Assembly: GCA_963573305.1 (NCBI GenBank)
Contig: OY754331.1
Coordinates: forward strand, 7,226,868-7,290,867
Direction of reading: 5' to 3'
From: Pyrrhosoma nymphula
Lineage: Eukaryota; Arthropoda; Insecta; Odonata; Coenagrionidae
Length of the DNA: 64,000 nucleotides
Shown: one piece after another, positions 22,800 to 35,600 of the stretch
Layout of the letters: every line of letters begins with the position of its first letter
Numbering within the stretch: the first letter of the stretch is position 1
Position numbers and translations under genes: made by a program
Notes under the pieces: model-generated
Database searches by the model: none
Told to the model about the DNA's origin: nothing
Seen by the model: the letters and a program-made list of their open reading frames with translations, nothing else

Positions 22800-24150
22800 A
22801 GAAGAATCTTTGAGTTACACCGCCCTGGGCCGAACTGACTGAAGAAGAAATAAAACGAGTGACATATTAAAGAAGGAAAGCAGCTATGTGGAATGATAAG
22901 AAACATAATTAGTTGTACGGCAAGGAAGACCAAAGAGAATTGGATGAAAAACCTATGCATAGAGATTGAAGGCGAGCTTTTTCAGGAAAGAGTTGACGCG
23001 GCCTATATATAGCCTCATACTGCATGGAAAGAGTGGAACAATACGAAGTATATCTGTTTTAATTATGTATCTATTCCACAAAGTTAATTCGCCAACATTA
23101 ATGGTAAGAATAATTGTAGATCCTTAACAGTGGTGAAAACTAAACTTAAAAGGTAAAAGGGTATTGGGCAATGAAAACGCTGCCAATGATGATTGAAAAA
23201 GGACACCCGATACTATGATAAAATGTCATGTTGTAGCTGAGTGGCTTTAGGGAAGGAGACAGGCTCACGAAATTGATTGAATCCATAATAGGATCCGTGA
23301 CATCCTTAAAACTGCTATGATGCAGACAGCTCGTGGAAAGTACATAATCACCCATGCCTTTAAGAAAGTGAGTGCTGAAGAATTGGTAGATTTTTGAAGA
23401 CTAACTCATACTTGCTGTGCGTTTCAATATTTTGAAGAGAATTCTTTGCAGAAAAAACGGGAAAAAGGTGGAAGAATCAATGGATGGAGACCTATTTGGA
23501 CTAAAGGAAAAGTGAGGGAACTAGAGAAGATATTCTACTCTGGAGACCTTATAGAGAAGGGCATGCAGAATGGCCAACCCACGTAGAGTAGACCTGAAGA
23601 TGGCATTTAAACTATTGATATCCGGGTCGTGAATAAAAAACTTCAGTGAAATTCGCAAAGTTTCGTTCCTTTCCATCACGATATAGATTAGCTTCATTGG
23701 CTTTGACGTTTGAATTTGAAGACTTAAGCAGAATGCGGTCTCCGTTGAAGAAATATGTAGCTTAACTTAGTGGCAGAGGAATAATTTGCATGCTGCGTAA
23801 AGAAATTTGAGCACTTTTAATATTGCCATTGAAAACATGAATACGCTTTCTTAGAGAAGCGATCAGTATGCTGCGCTTTGATAAGGACTTGACGATTTTC
23901 ACGGAGAAGAAGTGATATCTGGCGATAATACTGACCTGTGAGGAATAAACTAAAATGAAATGAATCTTAAAGATAGATGTGAAGTATTCAAAAATAATGG
24001 CTTGAGTAAGAAATAAAGATGAAAAAGTCACCGTCAGATGAGGTTAGCAAAACCATTATAAAGGCGAAGAACTTTGCTCCCTGGGAAGCATGATATCCAT
24101 GATGATAGAAGAAAGGAAATAATTGTGACCAGAGTAGCACAGGAAAAGAA
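22800..24150 (+). pseudogene. RTE-like LINE with decayed reverse transcriptase
   Basis: Upstream linker: ARKTKENWMKNLC (about 22920). RT palm: VEESMDGDLFGLKEK then, after a frameshift, GTREDILLW and LIEKGMQNGQP with VDLKMAF (23470-23615). A degraded DIR.IHWLY..QTA-like block is near 23680. The YADD region is ISMLRFDKDLTIFTEK (23868 onward), followed by KIDVKYSKIM, VRNKDEKVTVR and EELCSLGSMIS (to about 24090). Then TRVAQEKKV occurs at about 24128. The block order is that of a single LINE. At least ten stops or frameshifts are present. The same element resumes at 24500 after an antisense insertion. Confidence 0.75.
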
Positions 24151-24154
24151 AGTC

Positions 24155-24450
24155 ATTCTTCTTCTTCTATCGAATAACCCATGTGAGGGTGCGATAAATC
24201 ACTTCTGGATATGCCTTTTTTGATTCAATTTTCTTTCTGTCCATATTTCCTTCATCCTTTGAGAGTGCCTTTCCTTTTGTTCTTGCGTCCATTTTCTTCC
24301 ATCCCTCGATTGTTTTCTTTCTGGAAATTTTGCTGTGTGAATTACATCTCTAAAAAGAGTTCGGTCATCTATTGTGTCAATCTTTATTCACAAGTTTTCC
24401 ATATCTTTTTGAGTTTCAATGAACCAAGTAGGTTTGGATTTGTAGCTGTT
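24155..24450 (-). pseudogene. Antisense LINE 3' end nested in the plus-strand LINE
   Basis: On the minus strand an almost continuous frame reads KPTWFIETQKDMENL, stop, IKIDTIDDRTLFRDVIH and FPERKQSRDGRKW. It goes on with TQEQKERHSQRMKEIW and, in a shifted frame, YPEVIYRTLTWVIR then a stop at about 24166. This is a LINE C-terminus ending in an AGAAGAAG-like tail. It splits the plus-strand element exactly between its RVAQ.KK block and its YAAETLKL block, so it inserted later. Confidence 0.65.
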
Positions 24451-24499
24451 TAGTAGGTTGAAGATCTCCTTACCTTAAAAAACCTTATCTTGGAACACT

Positions 24500-24860
24500 A
24501 AACTAAGACACTACCAAACAGTGGTTAGACTTGAAACGCTTTATGCAGCAGAAACACTTAAACTAACAAGAATGGGGGATCTCGAAAAATTAGAAAAGGT
24601 TGAAAGAAGAATTTTGAGGAAAATATTGGGACCTAAAAGAAAGTCATATTAACAGAAATGACTACATTGGGAATGTTGGAGGCTTGTAAGTGAGGAAACA
24701 TGAAATGAACCGCATATTTGCATCATGCTCTCATGTGCCATTGAAGCTTAAATGATGACATCAGGTAAACAGAGATAAATGGAAGGATTGAAATTATAGT
24801 GAAATCGAAGAGTTATGGAGATGAAATGGGCGGAGAGAATGACCAAGCAAGTTCTGTTTT
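24500..24860 (+). pseudogene. Continuation of the plus-strand LINE after the nested insertion
   Basis: Frame reads KLRHYQTVVRLETLYAAETLKL, then DLEKLEKVERRILRKILGP (24560-24630). This is the conserved C-terminal YGaEtl..n....L...er..LR.ilGP segment of RTE-like elements. It is the expected next block after RVAQ.KK at 24128. Downstream traces (EELW, WAERMTKQVL) extend to about 24860. Confidence 0.7.
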
Positions 24861-25004
24861 AGAAGTGAGGAGAAGAGATGATCAATGAAAACTTAGCAAA
24901 GCAGGAGGGAAAAACTAGATACATTCTGAGACATCACAGCGTATACATGTTTCGATTCCTCAATGACCTTGCTGCGGAAGTCGGCTCTACAGGGTGCTTC
25001 ACAA

Positions 25005-25492
25005 GTAATACAGCTTCACCTCACAGACTTGTAGACCAAGTCATTTTGAACAAAAAAGGTGTAGTAAACTGGGTCCTAATGCATGGTTATCGCCTCATGA
25101 CAATCAGAATTTTCATGCATTACCCCAGCAAGGCTGCTACTACATTTAACCCATGCCAGTTGGGATCTTGATCGAATGCCACGTTTGTACTTTTGAATGT
25201 ATCAGTTGCCAACAATTGTTCCCAATGGATGGCATTCACTCCGATTCTTTTGTAGCAGCCTTAGTGAAACTTCTAATTACTGAAGAAAATCACTTTGTTG
25301 AATTTATTGCATTCATTAATCGTGATATGTTTACAGGTTTCCCTACCAAAAATGTTCTTCGCATTATGTTATTTCCGGAATGTGCTCATTGCAACTAAAC
25401 CTTTCGGTTGCCATGGAGATTAGGACCCATGTTCACGAGACCGTTTTGGCTCAGAATGACTTGGTCTACTAGTCTGTGATGTTATGCAGCTG
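25005..25492. repeat. Fold-back element, ~85 bp imperfect arms
   Basis: Left arm 25005-25095 and right arm 25405-25492 are inverted copies sharing CACAGACTNGTAGACCAAGT and GGGTCCTAAT. The 310 bp between them has an 81-codon frame without a recognised domain. It looks like a nonautonomous inverted-repeat element; superfamily not determined. Confidence 0.6.
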
Positions 25493-26242
25493 CCTTATGG
25501 AATGCTATATAATATAAGACGGTGTTGCGTTTCCCTTAATAATTTCCTTAAGAATGTGACAATTTTAAACTTTATCTTTCCGTCTTGAGATATGATTTAT
25601 TCCAGAAATGATTTTCTTCTAAGTCAGCATTATTATTTTTATCGTTAATGCCACTTATTATTATTAAGCCTCTTAATCGATATTTTTGCAACTCTTTCAA
25701 ATTTCCTAAGAGCTGCCCTGGCAACTGATCCGCGGAGGTCCTTCGCAGCGACCGGGGTATAGAGAATAAAAGACCCCCCTAGGGTCAGTCAGTTTCCTTG
25801 GCCTCTGCTAACATGCGCGTCTTAAAGATGCTTGAGCCTATACGCTTTATTAACAAATTATAGTATTTTTTAAAAAATATTCTTCCTTTTCCTTACCGTA
25901 CGACGAGTTTTTCAACTCCTAGGTCCTCAGGATGTATCTGTTACTTAAGACTCGCGCACAGACTGAAGAGGCTGACTTTGGCTACACTTTTATGACCATT
26001 ATTTCGGTTCCAGACGGTAAGAAACTGCTGTCAATTAGCTATTAATTTTGCGAGGTTGTTAATCAAGGTTGCTAGTTACTGTCATTTAAGACCGTGATGA
26101 CGATCGACGTTTGCTGACTTGATAGAAACGGACGGTGGTGTTTGCGACGCTTGGAAATTGCGATGCAGGGATTGAACCAACTTACGATGACTGGACGTTG
26201 ACGGTGCCATCAACGTCCGTCCTTGGGCGAACCTTGTCAAAG

Positions 26243-26254
26243 TCTAACTTTCCC
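26243..26254. repeat. Left 12 bp target-site duplication of PLE-4
   Basis: TCTAACTTTCCC occurs here and, identically, at 26476-26487, flush with the right arm of the palindrome. Confidence 0.65.
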
Positions 26255-26475
26255 TTATCTCCATCGTCTCAGGCTCAACCTTGTGGAAGTTCATTTTATC
26301 GTAAATCAAAAGGAAAACTTTGATATATTCCACCAATTTATTTTCAGGTACAACTAGTTTCGACGCAGCGGCGTCATCTTATGGTACGTACCTGAAGATG
26401 ACGCCGCTGCGTCGAAACTAGTTGTACCTGAAAATAAATTGGTGGAATATATCAAAGTTGTCCTTTTGATTTATA
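26255..26475 (+). mobile_element. PLE-4: solo tail palindrome with target-site duplication
   Basis: Arms 26301-26380 and 26395-26475 are inverted copies; the inner 65 bp are perfect. The right arm carries the hammerhead-like unit in sense orientation. The left arm holds its mirror without the first bases of the core. A 46 bp extension (26255-26300) lies between the left target-site duplication and the arm. No coding sequence is left. The insert is flanked by identical 12 bp repeats. Confidence 0.75.
26388..26427 (+). ncRNA. Hammerhead ribozyme candidate in PLE-4
   Basis: Helix I GTAC (26388-26391) with GTAC (26424-26427); core CTGAAGA (26392-26398); extra T26399; helix II GACGC/GCGTC (26400-26404 with 26409-26413, loop CGCT); GAAA (26414-26417); palindrome ACTAGT (26417-26422); cleavage base T26423, giving GUU. 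All conserved positions and three helices are visible. The one departure is the extra T between the core and helix II, which is also present in the other tails of this window. Confidence 0.7.
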
Positions 26476-26487
26476 TCTAACTTTCCC
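26476..26487. repeat. Right 12 bp target-site duplication of PLE-4
   Basis: Identical to 26243-26254. Confidence 0.65.
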
Positions 26488-28801
26488 ATCACGCTACGGC
26501 AACGGCTGCCAATCAGATAAGAACTTTTTTGTTGAATGTTAAGAAAAGTTCGTTTTCATTTTGCTAATTCTTCTTAATAGCCTTAAAATGAAAGATAATT
26601 TCACCTTATTGAAGCTAAGTTTGTCAGTATTTTTGCAAATTGTTCATATTTTGATAATGAAATCCAACAATTTATGAAAATATAAGTATGGAATTGCAAA
26701 TATTTCATGCAAAATTTTATGCAACGCTGAGTTTTTTTCTAGAATCAAAAGTTCAACAACTTTAAAATTATGTAAATTGTTCAATTTTGTAATTTCATTG
26801 CACTCCTAAAGCCTCAGGTTCAACTCCAAATCGTTAATATCAACTTCCATAATAAATTCATTTAGATTTTATTTAAATCACTTGCAGTTATTGTTCCATT
26901 TACTGAATCATAGAAGAAATATTGATAGTATTAACTCGCTGGAAGTGTTAAATGAAGCAAAATTGAATGAACTTTGTTTTTATCATCGAACTTAGTTTTA
27001 TATTCGCAATGCGAGAGAACTTTCATGAAATATTCCAAAATGCCCCCAAAATATATCCCTTTTTTTGATAAGCTTGGCCATCGCAACTCGTGCCATTGTT
27101 GAAACGTGTATGGGGGATAATTCCCAGGGCTTTTGAGCCGATGTATTTGGGATTGGCTGCGGCTCCATGGCGTCAATTCTGGTTCTTCCGTCACTACAAG
27201 GTAACTACTGCTAACTTTAGCTAACGCTAAAAAACAGCACCACTCCCGTACCTATCACGTTAGTGGTCGCTCAATTTCGGACAACCTCTGAAAGTTAGCG
27301 AATGATTCCGCCGTATGGTGACGTAATGCAAAAAAATCAACACGAGGAAGAACGAAACTAGGATATAATTATTTCGGTTAGCAACGGTGAAGGAAACAAG
27401 CAGTAGTAATTATTTAAATAAGGATCAGTTGCAACCCATACGGGTTTATGAATGTTGTTAATTTACTTTTTTCCAGGTAAATGTTGATTGAGCACGGTAT
27501 CTGCATCATTTTAATTTCTTTTATTTCCCTTGATGTATAGCTATGTTTAACGCAAATTAAGGTGAAATTCAGCAATTATATTGAAGTAACAAATGAAATG
27601 TAAAGTTAAGTTTGTCAATCGAAGTTATTCTGTGAAGATATTTAGAGATCATGCAGGTGAATGTTAAAATCCATCGTATTTCACTCCAAAACAAGAAGGT
27701 TCTTGTTAAAGTGCTGTAAACTCAACGTTATGATTATTACTTAAGTATTTACGTTCCCTTGGTTTGATATTATTGCATGACGATTAGCTAGCGCAAGTGA
27801 AATGAATCTCAAGAATGTTCCATGCATTTAAGTGTCTGTATAAATACGTACGTACCTGTGCCGTAATCGTTTCGATACATTTACGTAGCACGTAGCTGTA
27901 TCAAACGTCGAAAGTTTAGAAGTTTCACTTATTCAATTACGAATATTATGTTCATGCCAAAGAAACTGACCTACGAGATAATTCATTACCAGTATTTATT
28001 TATATATGCCAAATATTGCTTCCGTGCTCATAGTCGAACATTTTTATTACAGATGATGTTTATACCATTTTGAATCCTCCAGATTAATAAAATGTAACGT
28101 CAAACGCATATATTGAACGTGTTTAAATTTTTTCAATGTCGATTTTTTAATTCGTCAGCGGAACTAGTATTAGATAACTTTCATTTACGGTTGCTCATTC
28201 ATGAAATGAAAAAATAGAAGAGAATAATGGCGATACCGTCTACAATTTTATGAACTTCTTAATAGATTTAAAGAACTTTTAAATATTTCTAATGCCCTTT
28301 ATAAAAGTTCTTTCATGGGCACGTTCATTTTTTATATTTATTACACTTAGGATAGTTACACCTGTGGAAACAACTTCTTCTTATAAAAGTATGCAATAAA
28401 AGTTATTAGCTCGACACATATTCACTCAATATTTATCAATACTAAATTCAAACTAAGATCAACTACATCACGATGCTATATAAAGAATTCCATTTTCATA
28501 GAATATTTCAGAATCGTAAGCAAACTAACAACGATTGCAATTAAATCACAATACCCAAATGCCCCAACGCCAAAGTTTCGATTTTCGGTGTACTTAATCC
28601 AACATGGCCACGGCCAAATAGTCAATGCGCATGGCTTAGCGTGGCATTGAAATCAGCCACACACTTGCTACGATTTATCTACGCATTAGCGTCAGGTAAA
28701 TGAACCGGAATGGGATTTTGCTGTTATTCTGTAGCTAAGGTGAATTAACGACCGCTATCCTAGCTGGTGATTCGCTACCCCGGGATCGGAATCAAATAGC
28801 C
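26488..28801. other. Unassigned AT-rich DNA
   Basis: No recognised protein, RNA gene or mobile element boundary. Confidence 0.4.
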
Positions 28802-28832
28802 CGTAGCGACTGTCGCTAATATCGTCGCTACG
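28802..28832. repeat. 9 bp hairpin CGTAGCGAC/GTCGCTACG
   Basis: Arms 28802-28810 and 28824-28832 are perfect complements. The loop contains another GTCGCTA copy that can pair alternatively. The neighbouring sequence (28873-28912) has two AGCTCCGG motifs related to the repeat at 30174-30267. Confidence 0.6.
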
Positions 28833-28912
28833 TGAAGAAAGCAACCGCTAATAAGAACCAAAATTGACTCCCAGCTCCGGTATTTTTCGTAGCTCCGGAT
28901 CCAGTCAAACAT

Positions 28913-30173
28913 TTCGATTTGAAATAACGATTATTATTTTTATATTTCCATATTGAAATATTTTCCTATGTTTTCATGTAAAAACAAAACTTGTTTTTTA
29001 TATTAATCAAGGTATGTTAATTTATTATTATTGAAAAATCTCAGTCTTTTACAGAAAAATGCATAGTATGCACCAAATTAAGTATAAATTATCTGATAAA
29101 TTTCTCTGTGAGAATGTGCTACGGCAGATATAAAATCACTGCCACAATAGCAGCCGCAAGTTTCTTTGTTTCTTTTATAGTTTTTGTTTCAATATTTTCT
29201 ACTCGTTAAAAATTTACTAAGCTGCATTCTATGTTCTGCTTTGAATTTTGATGGTGACATCACATGCCTCTCTCAGAATTTCACAGAGGCACTCAATATT
29301 TTCTGATGTTTTTCGAGATGAATAATATACAGGATTTATCGCAGTAAATTACTCACGGAATGGACACTAAGCAAGAAGTTACTTAATCATGTGTAGTGTT
29401 GGACCCACCGAGTTTCATTATCCAACATAGGAACAACTTTGATCTGCTTCTTTGCTAAATATATCGTACTAGGCCCTCAACAGTTTTCTTCACATTAGGT
29501 CGAATTTTCTTCAATGGTAACTCTGCTTATTACTAGAATCCCTTCATTACGTATATCTAGTTATAATGAATGAGTGGATCACACCGTGCAAGAGATGGCT
29601 GCTACCGAAGCCATTTTGATAAAATAAGATAAGCCTATCATGAAGAAAATGACAACCGAATACATACACTTGAGATAGAAAGACTGTTCTCAGACTCTAA
29701 TTCCTTTAATTCGTTTAAAGATAAGATCATGCTCTGAAAGAATTGATATAATTTAATTGATAGAAAAGCTGGGACCTGGAAACGTAATCATCAGCCATTT
29801 ATTTTGATACTGTATGCCTGTACTTCGTTTACTTTCCATCAAGGCTTGCCAAGGGTCACGCACTTGCAGTACTCTTCTCATGGTACCGTAAACGCATGTA
29901 AGGATTTTATACGAAATTTATTCTTCAGGCTATATTGAGAAAATGATGAGGTAAAGTCACTACCAAGCATAGAAAGAAGTTAGGGTAGTCAATCTGGCGT
30001 TACGATTTTTCATACTAGGTGAGGACAACATTGTGACACTATCAAAAGTACTCTTTGAGTGATAAAAAATCAGCAGCATGTGAAATAATAACAGGAATGA
30101 AATTTACTTTACTTTAATGTGGCTCAGACACCCCTAATTGTAGACAATTTTACAATTGTAGACAGTCGGTGAT
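28913..30173. other. Unassigned AT-rich DNA
   Basis: Nothing recognised. A 10 bp direct repeat ATTGTAGACA occurs at 30137 and 30155. Confidence 0.4.
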
Positions 30174-30267
30174 CAGAGCCGGGGCTGGAAAATTAAACAA
30201 TTTCGACCTCCGGCTCCAGCAAAAATTTGGAGCTCCGGGTAGCTCCAGCTCCGGCTCCAAAGCCCTG
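30174..30267 (-). repeat. Short GC-rich MITE-like repeat (hAT-type ends)
   Basis: On the minus strand it starts CAGGGCTTTGGAGCCGGAGC and ends CCCGGCTCTG, so both ends begin with CAG(G/A)GC. The interior is made of GGAGCTCC-type units. This resembles small hAT-derived elements, but flanking 8-mers do not match, so the call is tentative. Confidence 0.35.
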
Positions 30268-32429
30268 ACGAAATCAATTTGTCGCCTTTAGACTGTTTTT
30301 GTGAAAAAGTAAATGAGGAAGAGTAGTCCGACGAAAATACTAGGGGTGCCATAAGAAGTATAACCTCAATGCAGGTTTTAATTGATAAGTAGAAACATCG
30401 TCTTTATTTCTTATTTTCGTCCTCTCTAATTATTCGCCTCTTTTTTCTTTACTTAGTTATTTTACCGCGATTTTCAGAGACTGTCATCAAAATACAAGCT
30501 TCTTAAATTGTAAAAACTATTATTAGAAACGTGGTTTGGAAAGAAGTTATTTAAGTAAAGTACTGTTTAGTATTGTAAAATAATTATTCACCTTTATTGG
30601 CAGGAGTGTGGCGAGTGGTGGAGCGATGGGGGGAAGGGGTGGGGGTCAGGGGGCTGGGTCGCCAGCACATGTGGTATGAAAATGAGCAGATACTTCGCCA
30701 CAGTTGGGCACTCCGATTGCAAAAACAATGTCAACAATTGGCGCATACTCGTAATTTACACTCCTTGTTTACTGGAAAATGTCAGAAAAGTGAACGCCAC
30801 CACCGGTTCCCGTCACATGTGTTGGTCGATCACAATACCACCCAGCATCACCGTCGCTCTCCAGATCTGCTTCTTTTGTTCTATTCAGTCTCGAAGGAGA
30901 GGAAGCGGACTTTTAGAAGCGCTGCTGACGGAAACCGGTTGGCCGGATACCTGTCGAAGCTAAGTTTATCTTTAAATGCTGTTACTCTACAAATACTGTT
31001 TAGCTATTTATTTGGTTTAACAATTATGCCACATTAATTGATCGTTATTAGCTTAGCATCGTTTGCATGGACTGTCAGAGTATAAAATCTTGATGATGTC
31101 TCTAGTTGCCAGCGTCAATAACTGCATAAGCATGCATTAACAGTATCAAAATTGAATAAAAGCCTCATTATTACCTTATATATCTTTCCCATACATTCAG
31201 ATTTAATGCAAGTTTATTACCTCGGGCGGAATGAAGCTCCCGTAGAGATCCTTAGCTCAGCGAAAACAAGAATCACCGGAGGTGGAAGCCCTCGAAAGTG
31301 CCGTGAAAGTCGTTCCACACATCCCTCCCTTGCCCTCGCTGCTCGTGTTGTACAACTACACATCCCTCTCCGTCTCTCCTCCATTCTAATCTCCCTCGTT
31401 TACGTGTGATAGTGTCGCGGTTGGCATTGACGTCTCCTTGATCGGCCTCTCACTCCAATGCCATCGATATGGCATTTTTCACAGGCTGAGGCTCGGGCGG
31501 GAGAATATGGACGCGAGTCGAGGGTTTAGTGTTTGGAATTACAGTAGTTTTTTCCAGAACTTCAGTGCTTCTTTCAGCTGAAAAGATGAGATCTATCGCC
31601 ATCATTTTAATGAGGGTGGTTGTAAACATGGTTTCTCCTCCAAAAATGCGGCATAAATCAGAATCTGTTGCCTTTGGTACAGTATTCGACCCCTGTGCAT
31701 GGTGTTACTGTTGTTATTGATCATTATGGTCCATGATCTGTGATGTAGATCGTGCGATAATACAAATTACACATGCAACATATGCCAATGGTTAGGAGTT
31801 TTAAGAACCTCTAGATTATGGATCACAAATAGGTGATCTAAATGGGACAATCTAGATCATGCCCGACTCTGATCCCATGTGCCTTCTGGATCATTCTCGA
31901 GTTAAGCGATGTTTTTGGGGCGACGTCATTCTCGGAAAGGGATCAAGTGCACTGCACCCCAGATACATTCTTAATTTGGGGTCTGCCCCTCGGCCCCCTT
32001 TCCTCCCCTTACGTAATGAATTTTATCTTTTAAGATTCGGTCTCTGTCTTTGAGGAGGAGGGCGTGTGTTCTTGGGGAGTAGTTCTAGAGAGAGAGAGAG
32101 TAGGAGACCGGGACCTTTGTGGACCGGGAGAGAGCAGAATGGGAGTGGGGAAGGCGCTTTCCCCTCCAGGGTGCTGATTGAAACGAGAGATATGCACGCA
32201 GCCTCATATATGTGCGTGACCACGCCCCCTTTCGGAATGCAAACAATAACAGGAACGGATCTACACAGATAGGTCGGACACGACCTCCCTGGGTAACTGT
32301 CAAGTACTGAGTTCTGTGTAATTAACAGCAGTGGCCATGTTCGCCAGTGTGCTACTTTTCTTACCTCGGATGTGAGTCTAGCGAGCAGAGATGCTGGCTA
32401 CTGATTCTCGGTAAATGGGTTGAAATGAT
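30268..32429. other. Unassigned DNA
   Basis: The 146-codon frame at 30597-31037 shows no domain and overlaps a second frame. 31200-31500 and 31980-32200 are moderately GC-rich. A short GA repeat occurs at 32088-32101. Confidence 0.35.
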
Positions 32430-32600
32430 GCCTGAATACCAATTGCTGACTCTGAGAAATAGTAAGATTTTCTTGGGTCTATATTTCGATGAAGACTACC
32501 AGTGGCACAGCGTGAAGAGCTATTTGCTGTTAATTTACGGATACTAGTCGCCTTTCAGCTTTTAAAAGATGAGACTTGTTCCAAAATTGTTATACCTTTG
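32430..32600 (+). pseudogene. Possible LINE fragment after the RT domain
   Basis: Frame reads LLTLRNSKIFLGLYFDEDYQWHS, then in a second frame NLRILVAFQLLKDET. This resembles the kFLGl.lDe.L.W..HI block and the following aLr.lk block of jockey-like elements. The match is short and by eye, so confidence is low. Confidence 0.35.
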
Positions 32601-35600
32601 GTTGATTACTGTAAATGTGTTCAAAATGATGACAATAGTTACTTCTCCTCAGAAAATGAATATTTATCTGTATGCCTGCCATGGTGATGGGGTGTGATTG
32701 ATGGAAACGGAGAGGCCAGAAATAAAACGTTTTGGGTGGAAAGTTTACCTCAACACAAATAAATGGGTCTGATACTATACATTCTTTTTTTCTGTTCCTT
32801 AACTCGACGATTTCCATACAACTAGGGAAATAATGCTCCATGCACTTGAAGCCTGCTTTTTCTACTTGCCCTTTGATCCCAAAACATCTAATCCTAGTTT
32901 TGTATTCGCCGCAAATCTGACGGCTTTTCCACTGACGGGAACAAATTTGAAAATTTTATACGACTGATCTTTCGCCTTCGGGAGATGGTAATAAAGATCG
33001 TTATCGATTGCTCTTTTTGCAAACATTTCTGCTGTTTAAAAAATCTATTTTGGGAATGGAATAATCTCATTTGGGAGGAATGAAATGCGTGAACGAATTC
33101 ATTGCTTCCTGTTCGGTAAGATAGCAGCAATTTGCCTGCTTGGTCTCACGCATTCCTCGGAATATTATGTTTCGGATTTCCAGCGGCGACAGTCGGAATG
33201 CCGGCCTTGAATCGGGGAAATGCAAACGACATCTCGGGTTCCCGAGGCGCACGAGAGATTAATACCGCCGAGGTGTGATGGTGAGCTCGTTGATAGGTTC
33301 GTGGCTAATTATTTCTGGATCAAACTTATCGTCGTACGTCAGAATATCGCGGCGGACAACTCGGGAAATAAAGGGATCAAGGAGTGGCCGTTATAATTTC
33401 TTTCCCATTTACATTCTTTATTCGGTCGGCCAAGCTCGGAGAATTTTAGAGCATGTGATAAATTGGGTCTCAGAGCGAACGCGGTTTGTTTTTCGTTTCC
33501 GTCTCGTCGCTGTGCGCCACATGGGCGCGAGCCTGCTTGCGGCTGTTATTCTGTGACGAGGGCGGGCGATTGGGGGGAGGGGGGAAAGAGGGGGGGGGGA
33601 GGTGAAGAAGGGGAGGATGCACAGAAATTGTTTGCGGATCGTTGAGCTCGTAATACGCGATAATTGATCCAACCAGCTCAGAACCTAGCATGTTGGCCGG
33701 TACTTAATGTCGAGGGCGGAATATAGTACCATTTGATCCGTACTAGAAAGCTTTACCTTATACTTGAACTTTTTGTTGTATTGAAGCAGTATTTTGATAA
33801 ACATCTGCTATACTTTTAAATTAACAGTCTATGACGGCGGGTGACCAAAACAGCTGTTATTATCACCTGTTGTAAATTTCGTTTCGCCAGAAGGACATTA
33901 ATGACCGAAGAAGAGGAGGCGCTGATCTAAAAATGCGAAGATTCCACAGTGACTTTAAAAATTAATGCAATCGGTCGACAGTTACTAGACCCTGCTGGGA
34001 GCGAGCATTTAACTAGAATCGCCTCAATTATGCAATAAAATAGCTCAGCGACTGTGATATCACGCTTGTTATACAGGAGGCTGGTTCAGAATCACTCGAT
34101 ACTGGAATGCTGCTATGCTAGCAAGGATCCTCGGACTTGTGCTGCAGTTGATGCACAGGAACCACAATTCTGAAATTTATTAAGAATCGCCAGCTTAATA
34201 CACCGGGTGTTTCTAGAGGAATCTGCGCAACTTTTGCAGGTGATAGAGGATGTGATTTCAACCTTTTATATTTGTTGTACAATGGACATGCCCTCCTCCT
34301 CGCAACTCTTAATTACGGAGCTATGGCAACACAAACATTTTTCCCAGCACATTTTGCACCTACGCGAGGATATGGGGCCCAGTGACCCAGAAAGATCTTT
34401 ATTCGCGAAGTAAATAAAATACAAAGGAAAGCCGAACGCTTCGCTAAAATACTATTGCGAGCGAAAAGAAAGTGTCTCAAAGTTGATGGAAGGATTTTAG
34501 ACTGGGGGGAGTTTGAGTAGGAAACGGATGATATTATTAGTGTGACCCCGCGCTGCATCTTGAGAATTGATAGAAGCGAGGACATACAGTAATAAGAGGG
34601 ATACACTGTCAAACTGATTGGTACAAATATTCATTCTTTACATGCACCATTACCGGTTACAGCAGAAAATTAACTTCCGTCCTCTCCCCCCTTCTTTTCC
34701 CTCACCTTTTACATGGCTGTTGTCTTAACACCCCCTGCCACACACATCTGCAGTGGTTAAGAGGGTAGTATGTAGGTGTAGATGAAGGATTAAATCAATA
34801 GGGAGACTCAACCATCTAAGGTATAGTATCATATGAAATAGCAAATACTCTTACATTGGAAGTATTTAGGATGGGATTTTCGAAGGAAGGAATCATCCAA
34901 TATATTGCACAGAAAAAATAAGGCATATCTCACTTATATTCAATGAAATATTTATCTCGAACTCGATTATAGCCGTAATTACCAATTGTGAACATCTTTT
35001 CCGATGGCATGTTTTCGATTTTACTTTATTACTCATCTGAAGTTCACAACGCTACATTAAAATTGGCACTGTTAAAAAACGCACTTTCATGGCCAAGTAG
35101 TATATGAAAAAGTACATAGGACCACAACTATAAAAATAAATATTATTTACACCGAGAGAATTGCGCAAATTAGAACTAGGGAACAGGATAGGTAACATGC
35201 TTAATCCCTGATTAACACTAAAGGTAATAACGAATCCCATTTTAGCAACTCTAAAGAAAATGTCCGCTCAACAAATGGAAGAAGATTTTTCAGACTGGCG
35301 CAGAAACAAAAGGCGAATGTTGCACAAATTCATCGTAGGCACTCGCACTTCTGGTCTATAGCTATCAAATTATGCTATTTTGTATCTATAATGTACTATG
35401 AAAAGTTAGGTCCTCAGTTTCTTAGAGTGAAGACTGAACCAGAGGGAAATGTAAACTTAAATGAAACCAATCTCAATAAAATTCATTGGAATTAAGGAAA
35501 AGTGATCCAAACATGAATGGTAAACACTTTTCCTTAAGTTATTTTACAAAACAAATATGTTTATTTTAAACATATAAATTAAATTAAACGAATAAAATCA

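Noticed and set aside
30597..31037. 146-codon plus-strand frame as a gene
   Set aside because: No domain, overlaps a second frame of similar quality, and its composition is not protein-like.
34400..34460. KIQRKAERF-like motif as a LINE fragment
   Set aside because: Too short, with no neighbouring LINE blocks.
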